Assembly: GCA_002899765.1 (NCBI GenBank)
Contig: PPDH01000017.1
Span: 1-45,124 of the forward strand
Length of the DNA: 45,124 nucleotides
Direction of reading: 5' to 3'
From: Sulfurimonas sp.
Lineage (GTDB): Bacteria; Campylobacterota; Campylobacteria; Campylobacterales; Sulfurimonadaceae
In this document: in pieces, positions 8,671 through 19,451 of the stretch
Numbering within the stretch: the stretch's first letter is position 1
Layout of the letters: each line of letters starts with the position of its first letter
Notes under the pieces: generated by a model
What the model was told of the DNA's origin: nothing
Database searches by the model: none
What the model saw: only the letters and a program-made list of their open reading frames with translations
Made by a program: the position numbers and the translations under genes

Positions 8671-9122
8671 AAAAACTTTGAGTTCTCCGGATTTGACAAA
8701 AACGAAGCCATTGAGTTTTCAACTCCACCGTTGTTTGCTTTTTTAGAACTTTTTACGCTCTTTTTTTTATAACTTGCCAAATTTATCAAAAGCGGCGTCT
8801 CATCTACTATTATCTGCATGATACCCAAAAGCGGAACAGTTACTATACTGCCAAAATTATCGGCTCCAAAACCTGCTTCAAAAACCAATTTATCATCCTC
8901 TATACTCGCAGTATCAAAAGTATACCCCGCAAGAAAAAAAAGTGTCATAGGTCTAAACTCTGCACTTATATCATCCGGCAGAGGAGGCTCAAAAGTTATC
9001 TCTTCTATTCTGCATAAGATACCGAAATTTTGGTCTTTTTCAAAGAGAAAAATAATTAAGTTTTCTATATTTTTTTGCATTATTTTAGCAAAATCTTTAT
9101 TTTCTATTAAGTTGTCTAGCAA
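8661..9122 (-). CDS. Hypothetical protein, possible SspB-like ClpXP adaptor
   Basis: A 153-residue acidic protein without signal peptide or membrane segment. Residues about 45-115 read RPMTLFFLAGYTFDTASI, KLVFEAGFGADNF and VTVPLLGIMQIIVDETPLL. This order of strands and the VPL.GI..I end resemble the ssrA-tag-binding domain of SspB, in which a sheet ending in a VPF/VPL.A motif is followed by a variable tail. The tail here is a lysine/serine-rich linker (KKKSVKSSKKANNGG) followed by a short conserved-looking end SMASFLSNPENSKFLKK; true SspB also carries a flexible linker and a terminal ClpX-binding peptide. The match is by eye only, so the function is inference. It overlaps the pabC-like gene start region by seven bases. 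Confidence 0.5.
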   Translation of the reverse strand: MLDNLIENKDFAKIMQKNIENLIIFLFEKDQNFGILCRIEEITFEPPLPDDISAEFRPMTLFFLAGYTFDTASIEDDKLVFEAGFGADNFGSIVTVPLLGIMQIIVDETPLLINLASYKKKSVKSSKKANNGGVENSMASFLSNPENSKFLKK

Positions 9123-9715
9123 AAAATCTCCTTTATATTTTTTGTAATTATATCAAAATCTACCATCGCATTCATCAGTGCAACTTTAGAAAAATATTTC
9201 AAATCATCCACATAAATTTTCTCTTCAAAGATTTTTCCCTCTCGCAAAAGTCTCTCTCTGGTTGTACCCTTTAAAAGCGGAAATACTGGAGTTACCCATC
9301 TTTTTGAGTCATAAAAAGCTATGTTGGCTATAGTCGTATCCGTTATGAGAGAGTTCTTTACTATTAAGATATCATCGCACTTCTCTCTTAGCCCAAATAG
9401 AGCATCTAGTTCATCCCTGCATGCAGACTTTAACGAGTAGTCTATATTGTTATCATAAACAAGTTTTAAAGAGCCTACTTCTCTTTTTTTATATACATGA
9501 TAAGTTACGTTTAGAGTATGTGGTTCTTTAGATAAATCATATGTGAGACGACATCTATACGTTCCGATTTTAGGAGGTTTTATAAACTCTTTAAGATTTT
9601 GTTTATCCGAAATATTGAATTTTTTTAAAACATTCTCATATCTCTCTTGATGATAAGAGATGTTAAAAACCTCTCCGCCTACAGCTCTTATGGTTTCTAA
9701 AAATATCTTACTCAT
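9116..9715 (-). CDS. pabC: Class IV aminotransferase, PabC-like aminodeoxychorismate lyase
   Basis: A 199-residue protein of the PLP fold-type IV family, at the short end of its length range. Recognisable points are FLETIRAVGGEVFNISYH at the start, RCRLTYD near residue 55, LKSACRDELD near residue 95 and DTTIANIAFYDSKRWVTP near residues 125-142. The stretch LLKGTTRERLL is typical of PabC and branched-chain aminotransferases. PabC releases pyruvate from aminodeoxychorismate to give p-aminobenzoate for folate. A role in another transamination cannot be excluded. It overlaps cysK upstream by eight bases and the SspB-like gene downstream by seven. Confidence 0.75.
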   Translation of the reverse strand: MSKIFLETIRAVGGEVFNISYHQERYENVLKKFNISDKQNLKEFIKPPKIGTYRCRLTYDLSKEPHTLNVTYHVYKKREVGSLKLVYDNNIDYSLKSACRDELDALFGLREKCDDILIVKNSLITDTTIANIAFYDSKRWVTPVFPLLKGTTRERLLREGKIFEEKIYVDDLKYFSKVALMNAMVDFDIITKNIKEIFC

Positions 9716-10631
9716 TAAAAAGGTCTGTACTTAGATATCTCTCCCCCGTATCACACAAAATTGTTAAAAGAGTCTTTCCCTGAAACTCTTTTCTTGAAGC
9801 AATCTGCATCGTTGCAAAGACATTTGCTACTGCAGATATACCGACAAGCAGACCCTCTTCTTTTGCCAACATCTTTGCCGTATTTATCGCATCTTCATTG
9901 CTTACCGTTATGACTTCGCTATATGCGGTTGTGTCCAATATCTCAGGGATAAATCCGGCACCTATTCCCTGAATAACATGAGGACCTGCACATCCCCCCG
10001 ATAAAACCGCTGAACTTGCCGGCTCAACAGCAAATATCGCAATATTTGCTATCTCCTTTTTTAATACTTTTGATGTTCCGCTAAGCGTTCCGCCCGTTCC
10101 CACCGCTGCGACAAAAGCATCTAGCTTCTTGTCGGTATCACGCAATATCTCTTTTGCAGTTGTTAATTCATGAATCTAAGGATTTGAAGGATTTTTGAAC
10201 TGCTGCAATACTATAGAGTTTGGGATCTCTCTTCGAAGTTCATCGGCTTTATCAATAGCGCCGCTCATTCCTAAAACGGCAGGAGTCAGAACAAGCTCGG
10301 CTCCAAGTGCCTTTAAGAGTTTTCTTCTCTCAATACTCATTGATTCAGGCATAGTTAAAATAAGCTTTAAATTAAGCGCTGCACAATTTGCAGCAAGTGC
10401 AATTCACGTATTGCCGCTTGTGGGCTCAATGACGGTTGTAGCTTCCGTTATATCTCCTGCCTCCTGTGCGCGTCTAATCATATTAAAACCGATTCTATCT
10501 TTTACTGAGCTTGTCGGGTTCATAAACTCGCACTTTGCTATGATATTGGCACCCGTAAGCGCTGAGGCTTTATTTAATCTAATTAAAGGAGTATTTCCTA
10601 TTAACTCTGTTATATTTTTTGCGATTTTCAT
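9708..10631 (-). pseudogene. cysK: Cysteine synthase CysK, two in-frame stops
   Basis: An O-acetylserine sulfhydrylase (PLP fold-type II) of 308 codons, normal for CysK. The ATG at 10631 gives [21 protein letters not shown]44 in NPTSSVKDR is the PLP lysine. The universal PTSGNTG loop is broken: its last Gly, codon 76, is TGA (10404-10406), then IALAANCAA follows in frame. A second stop, TAG at 10176-10178 (codon 152), falls in NPSNP-stop-IHELTTAKEI, where family members often have Glu. The rest (AAVGTGGTLSG, CDTGERYLS) is intact in the same frame. Both stops are one coding-strand G-to-T change from the expected codon. As written, only 75 residues would be made. Confidence 0.88.
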
Positions 10632-10690
10632 AAACACTCTACAAATACATTTATGATATGCTACCAAAAATATTATTACAGGAGACTATA

Positions 10691-11047
10691 ATGTACCTAC
10701 ATAAACAGATTGATTCAATTGAAGCTGTTGCACAAAAAGCGGGAAAGGGAGTGTCAATGAAGATGCTTTTATCTCCTGATGAATCTCCAAATTTTGCGAT
10801 GAGAAACTTTATCATAGAAGCGGGAGGTTACATGCCTCTTCATACAAACAGCGTTGAGCATGAGCAGTATGTGCTATCAGGTCGTGCCATTGTACAAGTC
10901 GGGGAGGAGACTTTTGAAGCAAAAGCGGGCGACATTTTACTTATCCCCGCAGGACTTTCTCACAGCTACAAGACTCTAGGAGAAGAAGCTTACAGTTTTT
11001 TATGCCTTGTTCCAAAGGGTGAAGATTGCATTACAATTGTCAAATAA
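10691..11047 (+). CDS. Small cupin-domain protein
   Basis: A 118-residue single-domain cupin starting at the ATG preceded by AGGAGAC. The two conserved cupin motifs are visible: motif 1 around residues 52-70 (PLHTNSVEHEQYVLSGRA) and motif 2 around residues 83-100 (GDILLIPAGLSHSY). The histidines and glutamate of motif 1 and the histidine of motif 2 suggest a metal site. Cupins of this kind bind small ligands or act as dioxygenases or isomerases; no specific activity can be assigned. It is divergent from cysK and convergent with pglF, and is probably a single-gene transcript. Confidence 0.85.
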   Translation: MYLHKQIDSIEAVAQKAGKGVSMKMLLSPDESPNFAMRNFIIEAGGYMPLHTNSVEHEQYVLSGRAIVQVGEETFEAKAGDILLIPAGLSHSYKTLGEEAYSFLCLVPKGEDCITIVK

Positions 11048-11074
11048 ACCACAAATTTGGCACTTTTATCTTTG

Positions 11075-12835
11075 CTAATGAGTAAATTCGGGAACCATCT
11101 CTTTTAGTTTTTTGAGCTTATCGCCTGTAGCGATGAGTTCAAAAATATCTTGGTTGAGCTTTACTATGTCGTACTCTGTTTTTCCGGCAATCGTTATAGA
11201 TTCATAGTCCGTTTTTGCATCACTATCGTCCATAAGAAGTTCTTCATAGAGTTTCTCGCCCGCTCTTAAGCCGCTAAACTCTATGTCTATATCATCTCTT
11301 GCGCTTAGCTCTATCATTTTTCTGGCTAAATCTACTATCTTTATAGGCTCTCCCATATCTAAAATAAAAATCTCGCCGCCTTTTCCTATGCTCGCTGCTT
11401 GAAGTACAAGCTCACATGCCTCGGGAATAAGCATAAAATAACGTGTAATATCTGGATGGGTCACTGTTATAGGTCCGCCATGTTCTATCTGCGATTTAAA
11501 TTTTGGTATGACACTTCCGCTGCTTCCAAGAACATTACCAAACCTCACGGATACTATTTCGGTATTTATTTTTCTCTCGGTGTTCTCTGAAGAAACTGCG
11601 TTTTCTAAAGAAACTACGTTTTGAGCATAGAGCTCGCAGATACGTTTTGTAGCGCCCATGACATTAGTAGGCCGCACCGCTTTGTCGGTTGAGATAAAGA
11701 CAAATTTTTTAACGCTATGCTCAATTGCGCAATCAATTGTATTTTTTGTTCCTATGATATTGTTTATAATGGCTTCTGTAATATTTTCTTCCACCAAAGG
11801 CACGTGCTTGTATGCCGCGGCATGTATCACGATATCTGGTTTGTACTTTTCAAATGTCTTGTTGAGCAAGTCTTTATTTGTAACCGACTGCATGACATGA
11901 ACCGGGTTATACTTGCCAAGTTCTTCACTAATAGCATAAAGATTGTATTCGCTATGGTCAAGCAGTATAAGCTGCTTAGCCTCAAAAAAGGCACATTGAC
12001 GGCTTATCTCACTCCCTATACTTCCTCCTGCACCTGTTATAAGCACTTTTTTACCGCTTATGAAGTTTTTAATGATGTTTTTATCCAAATCTTTTGGGTG
12101 GCGTGCAAGCAGATCTTCTACTGATATATTTTGAAGCATCTGTGAATAATTCTCTTCCATAAGTACATTGTCGACATGCGGCAATATTTTTATCTGCTTA
12201 AAATATGTATTTAGTTTATCATGTACCTCTTTTATCCTTTGGCTTGACGCACTGGGAATAGCAATAACCAAAAGGTCATATTTAGGCTCTTTTTTTAGAA
12301 TATTTTTTAGGTAATCTTTAGATACGACTCTTACGCCGTCTATACTTCTGTCCTGGATAACCCTATCATCATCGACAAAATATTTCACCCTGTATTCACT
12401 GCCTCTAAACTCAGCTTCAAGCTTATTACCCGCTTTTCCTGCTCCATAAATAACCAATGACTTTGTTTTTATGACGCCTGTTCTGTTAATGTAGTGATAA
12501 TATGCGTACATGGCAAAGTTGATGGCGACCAAATAGGTAAAAAACTCATTGAGCATCACCGCGATTCTTACCTCGCCGTAAAAAAGAGGAGCGTACACAA
12601 GCAAAGGAACAAAAGCAACGATAGTTTTTATCAAAAATGTTTTTTGCGTGGCTTTAGACCAAGAGAGTGAATAATCCTAAAAAATAAACTTTGAAGCAAT
12701 CATCCTAAAAATAATGACAGTACCTACCAAAATCCAGTCAAATTCAATGTGAAATATAAAAAATGTCCACCAAAAAGTCCCTATGCTAAGACATATAATC
12801 ATAAGAAAATTTAGTATTCTTTTATCTAACCTCAT
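11075..12835 (-). pseudogene. pglF: PglF-like UDP-GlcNAc 4,6-dehydratase, one in-frame stop
   Basis: A membrane-anchored nucleotide-sugar dehydratase of 587 codons, close to the length of Campylobacter PglF (about 590). The full start is the ATG at 12835 (MRLDKRILNFLMIICLSIG), giving N-terminal transmembrane helices. TAG at 12677-12679 (codon 53) interrupts this region, in KFIF-stop-DYSLSWSKATQKTF, and the frame continues. The large soluble part has a first Rossmann domain (IYGAGKAGNKLEAE), then the catalytic SDR domain with TGAGGSIGSEISRQ, ISTDKA and a modified YxxxK-type site. PglF makes the 4-keto-6-deoxy intermediate used by PglE. A TTG restart at 12634 could yield an almost complete soluble enzyme without most of the membrane anchor. 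Confidence 0.85.
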
Positions 12836-12881
12836 GTTGTTCTCTTTTTTTTCTTTTTAATAGTTTTAAAATTATCCACTT

Positions 12882-14384
<1,503 letters not shown>

Positions 14385-14388
<4 letters not shown>

Positions 14389-14978
14389 TCACTCCCTTTA
14401 AATCTCTCCATTGTAGCATTTGTAGATGAACTTATATCTCTTTTATTTACCACTTTTAAAAGTGTAAGCCAAAGTATCTTCATATCAAGCCAAAAAGATT
14501 GATTCTCTACATGCCATACATCATGTTGAAATTTTTTCTCCCAGCTTATAGCGTTGCGTCCATTTATCTGCGCCCATCCAGTGATGCCCGGTTTGGCATC
14601 ATGTCTTCTTTTTTGCTCTTTATTATACAGAGGCAGATACTCTATAAGAAGCGGTCTGGGACCGACAAAACTCATCTCTCCCTTTAGTACATTAAAGAGT
14701 TGGGGAAGTTCATCTAAGCTGAGGCTTCTTATGAACTTTCCTATACCGACTAATCTTTTATCGTCGGGGAGTAAATTTCCAAGCTCATCTTCTTCGTTTG
14801 TCATAGTTCTAATCTTATAGATTGTAAATATTTTTTCTTTATACCCGGGTCTTTTTTGACTAAAGAGTATAGGTCTCCCCATTTTCAGCAAAATGAGCAA
14901 AGTGACTATAATATAAATAGGCAGAAATAGTATGATTAAAAGTAATGCCAGCGTTTTGTCAAAAAGTGATTTAAGCAT
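14385..14978 (-). CDS. pglC: PglC-type monotopic phosphoglycosyl transferase
   Basis: A 197-residue bacterial sugar transferase of the small monotopic type. It has one N-terminal reentrant membrane helix (residues 7-30, [20 protein letters not shown]), then [20 protein letters not shown], the catalytic Asp-Glu pair in [25 protein letters not shown] and [13 protein letters not shown]. These enzymes move phospho-sugar from a UDP-sugar to undecaprenyl phosphate, starting a lipid-linked glycan. With PglF/E and the acetyltransferase, the likely substrate is a UDP-diNAc-bacillosamine-type sugar. Whether it serves N-glycan, O-antigen or capsule cannot be decided. It overlaps the next glycosyltransferase by eight bases. 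Confidence 0.9.
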
Positions 14979-16182
14979 TAAATTTTTTTATCTCCTCTTT
15001 TAAAAGTTTTTCCAGTTTATGCGTTAAAATTTCTATTGAGTAATTTTCTTCTGCATACGCTCTTATTTTTTCTCCTATTTTGATTCTCTCTTCATCTGTT
15101 AAATTATAAATTTCTAAAATTGTTTTTTCTAATTGTTCCACATCATCAGGAGCTATGCTATACCCTGCATTTGCATCTTTTATAGGATTGTTTTTGGCAT
15201 TTGTTGAAAATATCACAACTCTTCCGCTTGCCATATAATCGAAAAGTTTATTTGAACTTATTCCATAATTAAATACGGGAGAGTCTTTTAAATTAAAATA
15301 AAGAACATCACTATTTTGCAATATTTTTGAAACATCACTTTTAGGTACCGAATTTTCTATGCTTACATTTTGCAGATTATTCTCTTTTACAAACTTTTTA
15401 AGCTTCTCTTTTTCGGCACCCTCGCCTACAATTCTAAAATAGATATCTTCTTTATCTTTAAGCTCTTTTGCTGCATGTAAAAGAGTTTGTAGATTGTTCG
15501 CGACCCCGATTGCTCCCGCATAGCTTATGACAAATTTTTCACTCTGCTCTTTTGGAGTGTATTTTATATTTGACAAATCTACCCCGTTTGATATCCAAAT
15601 AAATTTTTCTCTCTCTACAAACTGCCCTATATAGTCATGAGAATAGGGAAGATTAGAGATGATTTTGTCCGCTTTTTTATAGAGATATCGCTCAAGCCGT
15701 CCAAGCAGCAGTATAAACGGATGCCATTTTGAAATACCCATATCTATAAGCGTTTGAGGCCAAAGGTCTCTAACCTCCATGATAAAGGGGGTTTTATACC
15801 TGCATGAGAGTTTATAAGCAGCCCAAACTGCAAAAAGATGAACCGAAGAGCCTATGATGATATCAGGGTTTGAGAGATTTAACCTCGGCATGATTTTAAG
15901 AACTTTAAACGTGTAAAAAAGCATATTTATAACCCTGCCGATGCCGTTTCCAAAATAAGCAGGTGTTTTTATCCAGATAAAGTTTATGTCATCTATACTC
16001 TCTAAAAGATACTCTTTATCGCTGTACTCTTTCATCTCTTGATATTTAGAGTAGTGAAAACTAGATGCAATAATCGTAACTTTATGCCCTCTCTTTATAA
16101 GCTCTTTTGCAAAATCATAATGTCTGGTTCCTCCGCTCATATCCGGAGTTAGGTCATGATGATTGAAAATCCATATATTCAA
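14971..16182 (-). CDS. GT4 glycosyltransferase, WbuB-like
   Basis: A 403-residue GT-B glycosyltransferase. The start [20 protein letters not shown] with the SGGTRH nucleotide-sugar loop, [15 protein letters not shown] in the middle, and the C-terminal [16 protein letters not shown] and [15 protein letters not shown] motifs match WbuB-type fucosaminyl transferases of O-antigen clusters. It would add the second sugar on the undecaprenyl-linked acceptor made by PglC, at the cytoplasmic face of the membrane. The sugar donor cannot be read from the sequence. One base separates it from the epimerase gene upstream. Confidence 0.82.
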   Translation of the reverse strand: MNIWIFNHHDLTPDMSGGTRHYDFAKELIKRGHKVTIIASSFHYSKYQEMKEYSDKEYLLESIDDINFIWIKTPAYFGNGIGRVINMLFYTFKVLKIMPRLNLSNPDIIIGSSVHLFAVWAAYKLSCRYKTPFIMEVRDLWPQTLIDMGISKWHPFILLLGRLERYLYKKADKIISNLPYSHDYIGQFVEREKFIWISNGVDLSNIKYTPKEQSEKFVISYAGAIGVANNLQTLLHAAKELKDKEDIYFRIVGEGAEKEKLKKFVKENNLQNVSIENSVPKSDVSKILQNSDVLYFNLKDSPVFNYGISSNKLFDYMASGRVVIFSTNAKNNPIKDANAGYSIAPDDVEQLEKTILEIYNLTDEERIKIGEKIRAYAEENYSIEILTHKLEKLLKEEIKKFNA

Positions 16183-16183
16183 A

Positions 16184-17248
16184 CTAATACTCCGATAAAT
16201 ATTGCACTATCTTTTGACTTGCATTACCGCCGCCGTAAAGGTTTTGCGGCAGCTTGTCGGTAGTTAGAGATTTATAGTTTTTATAAGCTTCTAAAATCTT
16301 CTCTTTATCCGCTCCCGCTAAAATATTTGCTCCGCACTCAACAAGCTCCACCCACTCCGTCTCATCCCTAAGCGTAATACACGGTTTTTCAAAAAAATAT
16401 GCCTCTTTTTGAAGCCCGCCGCTGTCGGTCATAACCAAAGAGCAGTTATCTATAAGCCATATCATCTCAAGATATCCTACGGGGTCAATCAATGTTAAAT
16501 TTTGAATATTTAATTTTAAATTCTCAACTGTTTTTTTTGTTCTTGGATGAAGCGGTAAAATTACTTGTTTTTCATTTCCTATTCTCTTTAGAGCTTCAAA
16601 AATATTTCTGAGTCTTACCTCATCATCCGTATTTTCGGCTCTGTGTATAGTACAGAGTATAAAATCGTTCTTTATATCACATGACGGTTTGCGGGCAAAG
16701 TTTTTATAAAACATCGCACCCTCTTGCATAATATCACCGCTTTTTACTATCTTACATGTAAAGTTCTCGAAGCCTTCATTTTTAAGATTTTGCACCGCCG
16801 CATCGCTAGGGCAAAAAAGTATATCGCTCACTCTGTCGGTGAGTATCCTGTTTACCTCTTCAGGCATCTTCATGTTAAAACTTCTAAGCCCCGCCTCTAC
16901 ATGTGCGAGCTTTACATGTAGCTTGGCGGCGACCAGCGCGCCCGCCAATGTGGAGTCGGTATCGCCATAAACAATGACCCAATCGGGCTTTTCTTTTAAA
17001 GCCACTTCCTCTATCATCTGCATCATCTGCCCCGTCATGGCGCCGTGGCTTTTGCCGCCGATGCCCAGAAAATAATCAGGCTTTGGTATCTGCATCTCCT
17101 CAAAAAATATATCGCTCATGTTGGCATCATAGTGCTGACCCGTATGAACTATGACCTCTTGTATCTCATCATGCTTTTGTATCTCACGACTAAGTGAAGC
17201 AGCTTTTATAAACTGCGGTCTAGCACCCAAAATAGTAAGTATTTTCAT
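16184..17248 (-). CDS. Non-hydrolysing UDP-sugar 2-epimerase (WecB/WbpI family)
   Basis: A 354-residue epimerase of the WecB fold. Signatures are MKILTILGARPQFIKAASL, HTGQHYDANMSDIFFEEMQI, GDTDSTLAGALVAAK, HVEAGLRSFNMKMPEEVNR and a C-terminal TDSGGLQKEAYF. The FDANMSD-type start and IGGKSHGAMTGQM section are closer to Pseudomonas WbpI, which makes UDP-ManNAc(3NAc)A, than to WecB, which makes UDP-ManNAc. WbpB- and WbpD-like genes in the same cluster support the WbpI role. It overlaps the upstream glycosyltransferase by four bases. Confidence 0.88.
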   Translation of the reverse strand: MKILTILGARPQFIKAASLSREIQKHDEIQEVIVHTGQHYDANMSDIFFEEMQIPKPDYFLGIGGKSHGAMTGQMMQMIEEVALKEKPDWVIVYGDTDSTLAGALVAAKLHVKLAHVEAGLRSFNMKMPEEVNRILTDRVSDILFCPSDAAVQNLKNEGFENFTCKIVKSGDIMQEGAMFYKNFARKPSCDIKNDFILCTIHRAENTDDEVRLRNIFEALKRIGNEKQVILPLHPRTKKTVENLKLNIQNLTLIDPVGYLEMIWLIDNCSLVMTDSGGLQKEAYFFEKPCITLRDETEWVELVECGANILAGADKEKILEAYKNYKSLTTDKLPQNLYGGGNASQKIVQYLSEY

Positions 17249-18357
17249 CTCAACAAATCCTCATAAACTTTAAACAACTTCTGCTCTTCTATACCCCAAT
17301 TATACCTTTGTATTATAGTATTTTTGCCGTTTTGCCCCATTTGCTCGGCCTCTTTTGGATGTGAAATGATATATTGCACGGCATCGGCTATCTCTTTTGG
17401 TTCCAGCGGATTTACGCAGATTCCACAACTATTTCCTTCTATTATTTCTCTCCAAAGCTCAAAATCAGATGCTATAACAGGAAGTCCGGCACTCATATAT
17501 TCAAACATTTTTATAGCTAAAGCATCTAAATAATTGATTATAGGATGCAGCGTAACAAGACCTGCTTTAGAGCGGCTCATAACATCGTATACGCCTTCTC
17601 TTCCCAAAAAACCAAGCTCATTTACACTCTTCCAGCCATCATAGCTTTTTACTTCGTTTTCTACATCTTTTTGGCTAAACGTACCTGCAAGATTGAGTCT
17701 GATATTTGAAGTAAACTCCATAGCTTTTACTATCTCTTTTATGCCTCTTGTCTCTGATATCCCGCCTACATAGCAAACTTCGTCCTTTCTTTGGCTCCAC
17801 GGCGTATCGTTTGAGAGTTCACCTAAAATCGGAAAATTATTTATGTCACAGCTGTTTTTATTTATCTTTAAAAACTTGTCTCTTATATACGGTGTTGCCG
17901 TTAAGATATAGTCAAACTTACTACATGTAAGCTTTTCGTAAAGCTCAAACATATGAGAGAGCAAAAACTTTGCACTCTCCTTTAGATACGGCTTTGCTAG
18001 TATCTGTTTGGGCAAATCCTCATGAGCATCAAATATCACTTTAAAACCCAGTTTTTTTAACTTCACTCCTATGGGAATAAGCTCGGGATCATGCAGATGA
18101 TAGATATCGCCTCTTAGCTCTTTTGCTTTTTGAAAAACTTTTTTAACCGTAGTTGTCATGCGGGATATTCTGCCGCCGCTTCTTTCTCCGATATCAACTA
18201 TATTGACTCCGTTTTTGCTCTCATTACCCTTGCCGTCTGCTACAACTAAACTTACACTATAGTTTTCATTTTTAGCCAATGAACTGCACATCTTTAAAAA
18301 TATGCGAGTATCGTATCTTGCATGAACTGATGTTAAGTGAATTATTTTAATTTTCAT
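17245..18357 (-). CDS. GT4 family glycosyltransferase
   Basis: A 370-residue GT-B fold enzyme. The N-terminal half has HLTSVHARYDTRIFLKMCSS and IYHLHDPELIPIGVKLK; the C-terminal half has CYVGGISETRGIKEIVKAM and the GT4 donor-binding region KMFEYMSAGLPVIASDFELW with the following conserved EIIEGNSCG. It is retaining by family rule. Donor and acceptor are unknown. It overlaps both neighbours by four bases (ATGA-type), so it is coupled in the polysaccharide operon. Confidence 0.85.
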   Translation of the reverse strand: MKIKIIHLTSVHARYDTRIFLKMCSSLAKNENYSVSLVVADGKGNESKNGVNIVDIGERSGGRISRMTTTVKKVFQKAKELRGDIYHLHDPELIPIGVKLKKLGFKVIFDAHEDLPKQILAKPYLKESAKFLLSHMFELYEKLTCSKFDYILTATPYIRDKFLKINKNSCDINNFPILGELSNDTPWSQRKDEVCYVGGISETRGIKEIVKAMEFTSNIRLNLAGTFSQKDVENEVKSYDGWKSVNELGFLGREGVYDVMSRSKAGLVTLHPIINYLDALAIKMFEYMSAGLPVIASDFELWREIIEGNSCGICVNPLEPKEIADAVQYIISHPKEAEQMGQNGKNTIIQRYNWGIEEQKLFKVYEDLLR

Positions 18358-19451
18358 TTATATATATCTACCCAACTTTCTATTGTATTATCCCACAATG
18401 ATAACTCTGAAATAATCTTCTGATTTTTCAATGTATCATAAATTTTAATATCTGAATTAATTAATTCTGCTAACTTAAAAGATAATTTATCTATATTGTC
18501 TATTTTTATATATTCAACGCCCGCATCATCAAAAACTTCATAAGGTAACCATGAGCCAGTGATGATAATATTATTTGCGTATAAAAACTCTTGCATACTA
18601 CCAGAGAAACTATCAGTTTCAAGTATATTTATCATAATATCAGAAGCTAATTTTATATTTGCATTATCATCTCCATATAAAAATTCTTCAAGTACTATAT
18701 AATCTAAATTTGTCTGCTTTAAAATATTTTCTACCCTTTCTTTATTGAAATTATTGCCATATGTCATAGGAAAAATAAACTGTATTTTGTCTAATAATTC
18801 AGTTGGAAGTTTTAAAATATTATCAATTATTTTGTCATGCTGCTGCTCTTTTGTAGAGTTGTGCCCACAAGTAATTACTATTTTTTCTTTATTGTAGCCC
18901 AAAGATTCCCTTAAAAATTTTTTATCTATTTTTCTATTTTTATCTATAAAATCAAGTGTTTTAAGCCCAAACCTACATACATAGCTTTTGCTATCAAAAT
19001 CTTTGTAGTATTTTAAAAAGCTATTTTTTGTCAGTGGATTTGTAAATGTTATAGCATCTGCTTTTTTATATAAATTAGTTTGAATCTTTTTTATAAAGCC
19101 TGATGTGCGATAAAAATCACTTCCGTAAAATGTAACTATAAATCTTTGTCTAGTTAGCCAAGGTAAAATTATCAGGTAAAACCATCTTGACATATGAATA
19201 TTCACTATATTAAAACCATTTTCTTGTATAACTTTTTTTATGTACCACATTCTAAAAAACATACTTAGTTTTGGTATAGATTTAAACTTTATAAAAAATG
19301 AACTATATCTATCATTTTCGCAATGGTTTTTATCATATAAAGTCAATGATTCAAAATCCAATAAATTTACATCAAAATCTTTAGAAATCAATTCGCTTTT
19401 AATCTCTTTACCAAAAACTACTTTGGAATTTGCAATTATTAGAATCTTCAA
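18354..19451 (-). CDS. Putative GT4-like glycosyltransferase
   Basis: A protein of about 365 residues with GT-B layout: LKILIIANSKVVFGKEIKSE at the start, NIVNIHMSRWFYLIIL and VTFYGSDFYR in the N-terminal half, then VITCGHNSTKEQQHDKIIDN and a donor-site-like SFSGSMQEFLYANNIIITGS in the C-terminal half. I chose the TTG at 19451, which overlaps the flippase stop by four bases and has an AAAGG ribosome site; an ATG at 19481 would add ten residues that look non-native. Base composition is clearly more AT-rich than in the flanking genes, shared with the flippase gene upstream, which fits acquisition of this serotype-like centre by transfer. The sugar specificity is unknown. Confidence 0.7.
   Translation of the reverse strand: MKILIIANSKVVFGKEIKSELISKDFDVNLLDFESLTLYDKNHCENDRYSSFFIKFKSIPKLSMFFRMWYIKKVIQENGFNIVNIHMSRWFYLIILPWLTRQRFIVTFYGSDFYRTSGFIKKIQTNLYKKADAITFTNPLTKNSFLKYYKDFDSKSYVCRFGLKTLDFIDKNRKIDKKFLRESLGYNKEKIVITCGHNSTKEQQHDKIIDNILKLPTELLDKIQFIFPMTYGNNFNKERVENILKQTNLDYIVLEEFLYGDDNANIKLASDIMINILETDSFSGSMQEFLYANNIIITGSWLPYEVFDDAGVEYIKIDNIDKLSFKLAELINSDIKIYDTLKNQKIISELSLWDNTIESWVDIYK

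Noticed and set aside
5909-10406. Recoding of TGA to glycine (as in SR1/Gracilibacteria)
   Set aside because: Two TGA codons stand where Gly is expected, but TAG and TAA also interrupt genes. All three stop codons also terminate intact genes here, and GGA is used freely for Gly, so a changed code does not fit.
10404-10406. Selenocysteine at the cysK TGA
   Set aside because: The family has Gly at this place, not Cys, and no SECIS-like hairpin is evident right after the codon.
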